Assembly (NCBI GenBank): GCA_015056255.1
Contig: SVGP01000013.1
Span: 19,130-83,129 of the forward strand
DNA from: Clostridiales bacterium
Lineage (GTDB): Bacteria > Bacillota > Clostridia > Christensenellales > Aristaeellaceae
DNA: 64,000 bases
Reading direction: 5' to 3'
Part shown: in pieces, positions 43,913-51,544 of the stretch
Layout: each line of letters begins with the position of its first letter
How positions within the stretch are numbered: the first letter of the stretch is position 1
Translations under genes and position numbers: made by a program
Notes under the pieces: model-generated
Database searches by the model: none
Seen by the model: the letters and a program-made list of their open reading frames with translations, nothing else
Told to the model about the DNA's origin: nothing

Positions 43913-45091
43913 TTATTTGCCTCCTCGCGAGCCCTGGGGCTTCTTCGCGTTATTTCTTTGGGGATTTGCGTTTGTATTTTCAAACATATGATATTCGCAT
44001 TCGATTTTGCCGTTATAAAAGCGCCTTCTGCGCGTTGCTCTTTTTCCATATTCGCGTTCAAAGCCCATATCCGCCGAAAACGCATATACGTTCCAGCCGG
44101 GACACCTCTTTGAAAGCTCGCCCAATTGCTTTGCAACCGCATGCGCTACGCGTCTGTCGCCGATGCGCTCGCCGTACGGAGGATTGGCGACGATGCAGCC
44201 GGGTTCTCCCTTGAGCGTCACCTCGCGCATGTCTTTAACGACTAATTCAATTCGTCCCGCAAGGCCAGCCTGCCGTATGTGCCTTGTCGCAAGCTCAATT
44301 GCTTCAGGATCGATATCGGAACCCGCAATCGTGATTTTTCTCACTGCGCATTCGTCGTATCTGGCCTGCGCTTCCCGCCTGACCGCGTCAAGCGCCTTCT
44401 GGTCTGCAATCGGCCAGTCTTCCATGGCGAAGGCGCGTCTTAAGCCCGGCGCGCGGTTGAGCGCAATAAACGCGGCTTCGATTAAAAGCGTGCCCGTTCC
44501 GCAGCACGGATCGTACAGCGGCTGCCACGGATGCCAGCCGCTTGTAAGAATCAGCGCTGCCGCAAGCGTTTCGCGAAGGGGTGCTTCGCCGTTCCATGTG
44601 CGATAGCCGCGCTTGGAAAGCGGCTCGCCCGAGGCGTCCAGAGAAACGGTCACCTTGTCGTCTCTGATGTTTACGTCCACCTGAACAACGCTTCCCGTTT
44701 CAGGCAGCCAGTCCCCGCCGTATTCAGCCTTCAGATTTTCGACAATCGCCTTTTTTACAATCTTCTGGCAGTCAGACGGGCTCATGAGCGTCGATTTCAC
44801 GCAATGTGCGCGCACGGGAAACGCGCTGTCGTGATTCATATAATCCGCCCAGTCAATGGCCTTTACGCTTTCGAAAAGCTCTTCAAAGCTTCTCGCCTCA
44901 AACTCGCCCACCACCAGCGATATGCGGTCGCACGTACGAAGCCAGAGATTCGCCTTCATGGCCATTTCCATGGGACCTTCAAACGTAGCGCCGCCGACAT
45001 TCATCACCTGAACATTTTCTGCGCCCAGTCTTTTCAGATCCTTACCGGTCAATCCTTCCATGCCGAAGGCAGCCGCTGCAATCCATTTCAT
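43913..45091 (-). CDS. THUMP-domain class I SAM-dependent RNA methyltransferase
   Basis: 392-residue methyltransferase of the RlmL N-terminal/YpsC type, which methylates 23S rRNA guanine in the family prototype. A THUMP domain covers about residues 50-155; the SAM site is PLYDPCCGTGTLLIEAAFIA and the catalytic motif IVANPPYGERIG. The tail is Asn/Gly/Lys-rich (NPQRNNAKKPQGSRGGK). The frame is open to 45181, but ATG 45091 begins the typical MKWIAAAAFGMEGL N-terminus. It is the first gene of a transcript that also carries GH127 and acetylxylan esterase. Confidence 0.92.
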   Translation of the reverse strand: MKWIAAAAFGMEGLTGKDLKRLGAENVQVMNVGGATFEGPMEMAMKANLWLRTCDRISLVVGEFEARSFEELFESVKAIDWADYMNHDSAFPVRAHCVKSTLMSPSDCQKIVKKAIVENLKAEYGGDWLPETGSVVQVDVNIRDDKVTVSLDASGEPLSKRGYRTWNGEAPLRETLAAALILTSGWHPWQPLYDPCCGTGTLLIEAAFIALNRAPGLRRAFAMEDWPIADQKALDAVRREAQARYDECAVRKITIAGSDIDPEAIELATRHIRQAGLAGRIELVVKDMREVTLKGEPGCIVANPPYGERIGDRRVAHAVAKQLGELSKRCPGWNVYAFSADMGFEREYGKRATRRRRFYNGKIECEYHMFENTNANPQRNNAKKPQGSRGGK

Positions 45092-45348
45092 AGAATAAAC
45101 CCACTCATTTTCATATTCATTCAGTTTATTATACCCTGTTTCGACTCCTTCGGCAATATCCGAAACGGTTAAGAAAATCAAAGATAAGAAATTTAATATC
45201 CGAGAATCAAACGGATTTCAACGAAAATCGGAAATGGATATTTTTCGGATCATCCAGAAAAATCATTCGCAGACGTAAGGTACGCATCCCCCGCTTTATG
45301 GTTATAATATTTATGATCTTTTTGCGGATGCGATCGCCCGCGCAATCT

Positions 45349-46095
45349 CTACAGATATACAATCGTCTCTCCTTCAATCACATACTTTTTGACGCCAAAC
45401 ATCTCTTCAATCAGACTCGTTTTCCGCGCCTGATCACTGCTCATCTGAGCGCGCACTTCTCCCTCGTTCAAAACGACGATTTCATCCGCGTCGTTAACCA
45501 TTCTTGTGAGATTGTGCGTAACAAGAATGATTGTTTTTCCATAATTCCTCGAAAGCGATTGAATAATGTCGTACATTTCATTTTCAACAGCGGCATCCAT
45601 ATAGGTTGACGCTTCGTCAAGCGCGATCACGTCTGTTTCCTGGGCAAGAACCATAGAAAGATACGCTCTCTGCTTTTCCCCGCCGGACAGGGTATTGACA
45701 GATCTTTCGGAAAAAGAAATAACGCCCGCAGCTTTCATCGCGCTTCTTATGATTTCCTCATCCTCCGATGACAGCTTTCTAACGCCCTTTTGATAAGGTC
45801 TTCTCCCAAGCGCAGTTAGCTCCTGAACCGTAAAGGATGTGTCCGGGAGCGTTTGAGAAAGATATGAAATTCTTTGCGCCCTTTGGATTTTGGAAAGCGC
45901 CTTTATGTCTTTTCCTTCAAGCAGAATTTCGCCTGAAAACCGCTTTTCACCCATCAGGCATTTCAAACACGAGGTCTTTCCAGCGCCGTTTTTTCCGATG
46001 ATCGCGGTGATTTTTCCCTTTTCGCATCGAAAGGAAACATCCTTCAGAATTCTATTTTTCCCATAATACAGCGACACATTTTTAAACTCGATCAT
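45349..46095 (-). CDS. Iron/siderophore-type ABC transporter ATPase (FecE-like)
   Basis: 248-residue ATPase. Walker A GKNGAGKTS, Q-loop YLSQTL, signature LSGGEKQRAYLSMVLAQ, Walker B VIALDEAS and switch His VTHN are all intact. It belongs to the FecE/BtuD group that drives uptake of ferric siderophores, heme or cobalamin. The start overlaps the permease stop by 4 bp. Because the permease gene is frameshifted, this ATPase may now be without a partner. The 253 bp upstream of the methyltransferase, beyond its 3' end, show only a degraded repeat and no gene. Confidence 0.93.
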   Translation of the reverse strand: MIEFKNVSLYYGKNRILKDVSFRCEKGKITAIIGKNGAGKTSCLKCLMGEKRFSGEILLEGKDIKALSKIQRAQRISYLSQTLPDTSFTVQELTALGRRPYQKGVRKLSSEDEEIIRSAMKAAGVISFSERSVNTLSGGEKQRAYLSMVLAQETDVIALDEASTYMDAAVENEMYDIIQSLSRNYGKTIILVTHNLTRMVNDADEIVVLNEGEVRAQMSSDQARKTSLIEEMFGVKKYVIEGETIVYL

Positions 46096-47067
46096 GTCGC
46101 TTTCCTCCTGAAAATGAGATACACAAAAAACGGTGCGCCCACAAACGCCATAACGATTCCGACCGGAACCTCCGTTCCCGGAAAAATCGTGCGCCCGATT
46201 CCATCCGCAATAAGCACAATCGCCGCGCCCGTCAGACTTGATCCCAAAATTGCCGTTCGGGTCCTGATTCCGAAAATGCGCTTTGCAATATGCGGAACAA
46301 TCAGCCCAACAAACCCAAGAAGGCCCGCAAAGCTTACAACCGCGCCTGCCGCAGCGCTTGCGGCCAGAATCACAAAAAATCGCACAAGCCGCACATTTAC
46401 GCCAATGGAATTCGCAATTCCATCGCCCAGCGTAACCGCATCCACATCCTTTGAAAAAAGAAGCATGATCGCGCCGGACGCAAAAATCATAAAGGAAGGA
46501 ACCAACAGCGCGTTTGTGCCGCTACCCGAAAGCCCGCCGACCGAAAAATCGGTATAGGCCGCTAAAATATCCGTATCAATCAGGGATATCAGCGATATTC
46601 CCGCATTCAAAAGCGCTGTAATGGCGATTCCCGCAAGGATCATCGTGTTTTTTCCGCCTGGAACAGCGTTTCCGATTAAGAGGATAACGAGGCTTGTCAA
46701 AAATGCGCCAAGAAACGCAAACGCAGGGAAAAGGCGCGCGCACCCGGGTAAAAGATACATGCCAAGAATAACGAAAAAACCCGCCCCGGCATTTACGCCG
46801 ATGATATTGGGTCCGGCTAGATCATTGCCCGATGTTCTGAAGCGCAACGCCCGAAATCGATAGTCCAATTCCCGCAAGAACAGCCGAAACAGCGCGCGGA
46901 AGCCTGAGATTCAAAAGAATAAATGTGGTTTTCTCATAACCCTCGCGCCCCGCAATTCCCATAAAGAATTGCTTCCATGACAGATTGCTGCTCCCGAAGC
47001 GAAGCGACAAAGCGAACGCAAGGACGAGAAAAATACACCCGATCAGCCAGCAAGCTTTTTTCTTCAC
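46092..47067 (-). pseudogene. FecCD-type ABC permease, frameshifted
   Basis: A complete permease is split over two frames. From GTG 47067 the first frame reads VKKKACWLIGCIFLVLAF through LPRAVSAVLAGIGLSISGVALQNI and then hits TGA at 46822-46824. The second frame continues exactly where the first stops: NDLAGPNIIGVNAGAGFF down to the EAA-like RRKAT end at 46092. In BtuC/FhuB relatives two residues separate this Q-x-L and the Asn; here only GGGC remains, so two bases appear lost (or one gained). The start overlaps the binding-protein stop by 4 bp and the end overlaps the ATPase start by 4 bp. A sequencing error is the main alternative. Confidence 0.85.
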
Positions 47068-48008
47068 TCTTCCCCCCACGCTTCCTCCCAATCCGGGTAC
47101 AGCATTTTCGCCATTTCCAGATATGCCTCGGCCCATCTGGCGTTTGGCTTGAACTGGAAAAGTTCCTTGGACAAAAAATAACATCTGCCGTTTTGAACCG
47201 CCCTCAGCATCCGCCACTCTGGTTTATTAAAAAGCGCATTCATATACGCCTTTGCAGCTTGTTCGTCGCCCATGAGCGATATGAATATCGCATCCGGATC
47301 CTTCATAAAAATTTCTTCAAAGCTGAGTCCATCGATGATTATGGGAATGTCGTCTGCGATATTCTTTGCTCCAAGGTCATAAAGCATCTGCGCTGCAAAA
47401 TGCATATCGCGCGTCTTGGCTTTTGCTGAGGAATAACCGGATCCGGAACGGATGAATAAAATTTCCTGCGGTTCCTTATTGGCGTATTCGTTGGCGTGCT
47501 TAATTACCTTCATGGCTTCCTTTTGAACGATTTCACCATATTTTATATAGTTTTCCGCCGTATTATTAATCGACGTCATAATCTCAAATACGCGAAGATA
47601 ATCTTCAATGCTTTCCACATGGAAAAGCGCAAAGGGAACAGATGTATTTTTGATCATCTGCCTCGCTTTTTCATGAAAAGGAATGTCAGCCGAACCGATA
47701 ATCAGATCAGGCTCGCTCATGAACAGCGCTTCCACATCAATTTTCTTTCCTGCTCCGCTGTCAACAAGGAGCGTATTTTCTTCAGCAAAGCCCCTTTCAA
47801 CGGCTTCGCCGACCGTTACATAGATATGGCCGCCTGACAGAAGCCACATGTCCGCAAACGACGAAAACAAAACCGCCACGCGACTTGGTTTTTTGACAAG
47901 ATCAATCTCCATTCCAGTGTCGTCCACAAAGGATACCGCGCTTTCGCAGCATGCGAAGGAAGAAAATAGAAAAAGGCAAATCAAAATGAGCGTCAAGCCC
48001 TTTTTCAT
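47064..48008 (-). CDS. Iron/siderophore-type ABC solute-binding protein
   Basis: 314-residue exported binding protein of the BtuF/FepB class (PF01497). Signal peptide MKKGLTLILICLFLFSSFAC with a cysteine at the possible lipidation site. The fold is shown by VSFVDDTGMEIDLVKKPSRVAVLFSSFADMW, VDVEAL-like DVEALFMSEPDLIIGSADI and the closing RAVQNGRCYFLSKELFQFKPNARWAEAYLEM. It probably delivers an iron chelate to the permease encoded next (frameshifted). AAGGAGGG precedes the start and a promoter lies 30-60 bp upstream. Confidence 0.9.
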   Translation of the reverse strand: MKKGLTLILICLFLFSSFACCESAVSFVDDTGMEIDLVKKPSRVAVLFSSFADMWLLSGGHIYVTVGEAVERGFAEENTLLVDSGAGKKIDVEALFMSEPDLIIGSADIPFHEKARQMIKNTSVPFALFHVESIEDYLRVFEIMTSINNTAENYIKYGEIVQKEAMKVIKHANEYANKEPQEILFIRSGSGYSSAKAKTRDMHFAAQMLYDLGAKNIADDIPIIIDGLSFEEIFMKDPDAIFISLMGDEQAAKAYMNALFNKPEWRMLRAVQNGRCYFLSKELFQFKPNARWAEAYLEMAKMLYPDWEEAWGEE

Positions 48009-48039
48009 AATTTGTTCCCTCCTTTTTCATATCAAGCGG

Positions 48040-48069
48040 ATTATACCATCCGGCAATCTTTTCTGTCAA
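48040..48069 (-). promoter_or_regulatory. Promoter of the iron-type ABC operon
   Basis: On the minus strand TTGACA (48069-48064) and TATAAT (48045-48040) with an 18-bp spacer. It overlaps the end of the previous terminator. No Fur-type palindrome is obvious. Confidence 0.85.
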
Positions 48070-48073
48070 CGAA

Positions 48074-48105
48074 AAAGGAAGCTGCCATTTAAGACAGCTT
48101 CCTTT
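48074..48105 (-). terminator. Terminator of the coiled-coil gene
   Basis: On the minus strand AAGGAAGCTG and CAGCTTCCTT form a 10-bp stem with a 10-base loop and a TTTT tail, 15 bp after the stop at 48121. Confidence 0.9.
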
Positions 48106-48120
48106 ATTTAAGAAATCAAA

Positions 48121-50367
48121 TTACTTCGCTTTCTTTTCCTGAACAGCCATGAAAATATGGGCGGCAGCAATCAGCAGGATGACTACAAAGCCGATCATGT
48201 GGATGCCGAAGTTCACGCCGAGCTTCATAAAATCGCTGAAGAGATATCCGAAGATACCAACCAGAGCGAACGCAGCGGGCAGGAAGGCAGCGCTCATCTT
48301 GTCCTTCTTAAGGATGCAGAAGATGATGCCGAGAACCGCGAGGATCAGAAGGGCGATCGGAACGAGCACAACATCGTTGATGTAGAAGTTCTCAATCTTG
48401 TAGCCCATCTCCATGTCGAAATCCGGTACGTTGTAGGGGAAGCCTACATAACCGAGAATGGAGAGTTCCTTAATGCCATTGTAGCTGATATTGGTGGTAA
48501 ACTCGGTCTCGATTTCTTCGCCATTGGCAAAGGTGAGCGTGAGGAGGTTTTTCTTGTCGTTGTACTTGGCCTTGCCGGTGGTGGTCATGAGCGCGGGCTC
48601 ATCGTTGTTCTTCTCGTACTCGGGCACAACGAGCTCGGGCGCAGCCTTGGCCTCTACAGCGGGCGCGGCGATATCGTACTCTTTGGTGTCCTTAAGCTCT
48701 TTGGCATATTCAACGAGCTTTTCGATTTCCTTATCGAAATCCTTAAGCGCCTTGTCGGAAGCTTTCTTTGCCTTCTCAACAGCCTTTACGATATCCTCAG
48801 TGGTCTTGACAACGTCTGCGCAAACGGCATAGCCTGCGGCGGCCTTGGCCTTTTCAGCGGCGAGCTTGTTATAAACGGCGTTGTCGAGTTCCTCATTGGT
48901 GCCTGCTACAGCGTAAACAAGTTCTTCAACATCTTCCTCGTTGTAGAGGGAAACCTTTACAGAAGCAAGCTTCTTGGCAGCATCGGAAACCTTCTTGAGG
49001 GCGTTGTACTCAGCCTTTTCGGCTTCGTAATCCTTCGTGATGGAAGCAGCGGCTTCATCATATACCTTCTTGGCTTCGTTTACGATGGTTTCAGTAGCGG
49101 CCTTCTGATCGGCAACGGCTGCATCGTAAGCGGCCTTGAGATCAGCGGCTTTGGCAGTGTTGGCAGCGTTGACTTCATCGTATGCAGCCTTGGCGGCAGC
49201 GATTTCAGCTTCGGCAGCCTTGGTGGCCTCGGCAAACTTCTCGTTGTATTCCTTTACATCGGCGCCTTCGGTGGCTTCGAACTCAGCTTTGATGGCAGCG
49301 AGCTTTTCGTTGGCAGCGGTGACGGCAGCAGTGTAAGCTTCAGCCTTTTCGGTAACGGTGGCTTTTCCGGCCTTGATGTTGGCGTCGTATTCAGCCTTCA
49401 GATCGGCAAGCGCCTTTTCGCCGGCGGCGACAGCATCGTCATAGGCTTTCTTTTCGGCTTCGATCTTCTTGTTGGCCTCAGCTACCGCGGCGTCGTAAGC
49501 GGCCTTGGCGGCGTTGGTCTTCTCAAGGGCTTCGTTGTACTTAACGGTGTTTTCTTCCAGTTCCTTTACGGCAGCTGCATTGTCGGCAACGATGCCTTCA
49601 CGGATCTGGGGGTTGGCCGCGTCGAACGCCGCGTTGAAGATCGCCTGATCCTCGGTAACCCAAGCGTAGGAAGCATCGGCTTCGTAAGCTTTCTTCGCGC
49701 CTTCAACGGCTACGTTTACAGCTTCCTGAAGATCTGCGGCATTGCCTTCGATGGTTGCCAAAGCTTCGTTTGCGTCAGCAATGGATTTAACCAGCTTGTC
49801 GTAGCTCTTCTTGGCGTCGGCCTGAATGTCGGCGATGGTTTCGGCGTTGAGAACCAGGGGAGCATCCTTGGGCGCTTTCACTTCGATATCATCATATTCG
49901 CTCTCAAAGTATGCGAAAATGAGGCCGTCGTTAACGGCGTTGTCAGCATTTACGCTGTTGATGTAAGCGTAGATATCTTCAACAACCTGCGCACGGGCGG
50001 CAAGCTTCTTGCTGATTTCATCAGCGCCTTCGTAAGCAGCCTTAACATCGTCATAGGCTTCCACAGCAGCTTCAACTGCAGCGTCAGCATTTAACTGATT
50101 GACGCGGATGGCGTTGGTGGTGTTGACAGTCAGGGTTTTTACTGCGCTGTCAATTTCGATTTCTTTGTAGCCGTCCTGACCGGCTTCGGTGCCGGCAATG
50201 ATCCACTTTCCGCCGAGGAAAGCTGCGTTTCCAGCTTCGGGTGCAAATACGCTTGCGGGCTTACCGTAGTTGAAGTACGGGCAGCACAGAACGACGATCA
50301 TCGCAACCAACAGAATCGCAATGACGATGCTCGTCAAACGGGAACAGGATTTGTTCTTAAGCTTCAT
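48121..50367 (-). CDS. Large alanine-rich coiled-coil membrane protein (unclassified)
   Basis: 748 residues. One N-terminal transmembrane helix (about 14-33, IVIAILLVAMIVVLCCPYF), then about 620 residues outside, then three C-terminal helices (about 668-690, 697-716 and 722-742). The middle (about 85-600) is dominated by Ala, Lys, Glu, Asp and Tyr in heptad-like order, with repeated units such as AAYDAAVAEANKKIEAEKKAYD and EKAEAYTAAVTAANEKLAA, so a long rod is expected. A small non-repeat segment with beta character (TGKAKYNDKKNLLTLTFANGEEIETEFT) precedes the C-terminal helices. Codon use is that of highly expressed genes. I recognise no family. It has its own promoter with a double operator-like site and its own terminator. 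Confidence 0.85.
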   Translation of the reverse strand: MKLKNKSCSRLTSIVIAILLVAMIVVLCCPYFNYGKPASVFAPEAGNAAFLGGKWIIAGTEAGQDGYKEIEIDSAVKTLTVNTTNAIRVNQLNADAAVEAAVEAYDDVKAAYEGADEISKKLAARAQVVEDIYAYINSVNADNAVNDGLIFAYFESEYDDIEVKAPKDAPLVLNAETIADIQADAKKSYDKLVKSIADANEALATIEGNAADLQEAVNVAVEGAKKAYEADASYAWVTEDQAIFNAAFDAANPQIREGIVADNAAAVKELEENTVKYNEALEKTNAAKAAYDAAVAEANKKIEAEKKAYDDAVAAGEKALADLKAEYDANIKAGKATVTEKAEAYTAAVTAANEKLAAIKAEFEATEGADVKEYNEKFAEATKAAEAEIAAAKAAYDEVNAANTAKAADLKAAYDAAVADQKAATETIVNEAKKVYDEAAASITKDYEAEKAEYNALKKVSDAAKKLASVKVSLYNEEDVEELVYAVAGTNEELDNAVYNKLAAEKAKAAAGYAVCADVVKTTEDIVKAVEKAKKASDKALKDFDKEIEKLVEYAKELKDTKEYDIAAPAVEAKAAPELVVPEYEKNNDEPALMTTTGKAKYNDKKNLLTLTFANGEEIETEFTTNISYNGIKELSILGYVGFPYNVPDFDMEMGYKIENFYINDVVLVPIALLILAVLGIIFCILKKDKMSAAFLPAAFALVGIFGYLFSDFMKLGVNFGIHMIGFVVILLIAAAHIFMAVQEKKAK

Positions 50368-50415
50368 AAGTCTATCCCCTCACTTAAAGTTGTAATGCGG
50401 TTAATTCCGCTTACC

Positions 50416-50451
50416 TACATGTATTTTACATGTATATTCGGTTAATGTCAA
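50416..50451 (-). promoter_or_regulatory. Promoter with twin TACATGTA palindromes
   Basis: On the minus strand TTGACA (50451-50446), 17-bp spacer, TAAAAT (50428-50423). Two TACATGTA palindromes (50416-50423 and 50427-50434), 3 bp apart, flank and overlap the -10 box, so a dimeric repressor could block the promoter. 50368-50644 otherwise contains no gene. Confidence 0.8.
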
Positions 50452-50644
50452 TGCTTTTTTCATGCATATGCGAAATTTTTGCAGGTATTTTTGTGGAAAA
50501 AATGTGCTGAAATTTCGATTTTCAGCCCTTGTCCATCGATGCTCATCATTCCATTCCAGAGTTTCACTGCCGATCCGTTCTCATTCTCTATCGCCCATCT
50601 CAGAACTGCACGCGCACGGCGATCGAAAATTTAGATCGTCTACC

Positions 50645-51544
50645 CTACGCTTTTTCCCAGATGGTTTTGCTCAATTCTCTGAACGTGAGACTCGGGCTCT
50701 CCACGCTTACGCGCGTTCTGTCAGGAACGGAGCTTGTCACAAAGGCGTTGCCTCCGATGATGCAGTCGTCTCCGATGACGGTGTCTCCGCCGAGAATCGA
50801 CGCGCCGGAATATACGGTTACGCGGTTTTTAAGCGTCGGATGTCTTTTAACGCCGGAAAGCGCCTGCCCTTTTCTGGTGGACAAAGCGCCAAGGGTCACG
50901 CCCTGATAGATCTTCGCATAATCGCCAATCTCGGTGGTTTCTCCGATCACGACGCCCGTTCCGTGGTCGATAAAGAAATAGCTTCCGATTTTGGCGCCTG
51001 CGTTGATATCGATACCGGTTAAGGAGTGGGCATATTCCGTCATGATGCGCGGAATCATGGGCACATTTTGTTCATAAAGAATGTGCGCAAGCCTGTATAC
51101 AGCGATTGCATGAAGACCCGGATAGGAAAACACGATTTCGGCGCGCGTTTTTGCTGCGGGGTCGCCGTCAAAGGCAGCCTCCACATCGTTTGAAAGCATT
51201 TTCTGAACGCCGGACAATTCGCCGATAAAATGCATGCATACGTCGGTTGCCTGCACTTTTGCGCAGTCGCAGCCGCCGCTTATGCCAAAGGCATTCGCGA
51301 GCACGTTTTCAAGCCTTTGCGCAACCTCCGTAAGCGCCTGTCCGTAGGAAAATTCGCCTCTTACAAAGAATTCGTCCTGAAAATAGCCAGGAAACATCAT
51401 GCCTCTGAGCTTTTCCGTTAGAAGAATGATTTCTTTTCGGTCCGGAAGTCCGCATTCCTTTTTTTCAAACAAACTGTTTTGAGAAGAAAATCGATTCATA
51501 TTGCAGGCGGTCTCGCGGATTTTTCGAAGCATCATTTCATCCAT
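50645..51544 (-). CDS. epsC: Serine O-acetyltransferase (EpsC type)
   Basis: 299-residue enzyme that makes O-acetyl-L-serine, the precursor of cysteine. The C-terminal left-handed beta helix carries the hexapeptide repeats and the active region: DINAGAKIGSYFFIDHGTGVVIGETTEIGDYAKIYQGVTLGA and KRHPTLKNRVTVYSGASILGG. The long N-terminal helical domain fits the EpsC subtype of Bacteroides and Clostridia rather than the shorter CysE. The start ATG overlaps the topB stop by 8 bp, with GGAGG in the topB 3' end. No cysK or T-box is next to it. Confidence 0.95.
   Translation of the reverse strand: MDEMMLRKIRETACNMNRFSSQNSLFEKKECGLPDRKEIILLTEKLRGMMFPGYFQDEFFVRGEFSYGQALTEVAQRLENVLANAFGISGGCDCAKVQATDVCMHFIGELSGVQKMLSNDVEAAFDGDPAAKTRAEIVFSYPGLHAIAVYRLAHILYEQNVPMIPRIMTEYAHSLTGIDINAGAKIGSYFFIDHGTGVVIGETTEIGDYAKIYQGVTLGALSTRKGQALSGVKRHPTLKNRVTVYSGASILGGDTVIGDDCIIGGNAFVTSSVPDRTRVSVESPSLTFRELSKTIWEKA

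Noticed and set aside
45182..45348. Inverted pieces (AATATCC and GGATATT) upstream of the methyltransferase
   Set aside because: Short, imperfect and not placed like an operator or terminator; probably chance in AT-rich sequence.
48157..50094. 645-codon plus-strand open frame
   Set aside because: It is antisense to the alanine-rich coiled-coil gene; Gly/Val/Leu-rich low-complexity output is the mirror of GCN/AAG codons, with no ribosome site or promoter.
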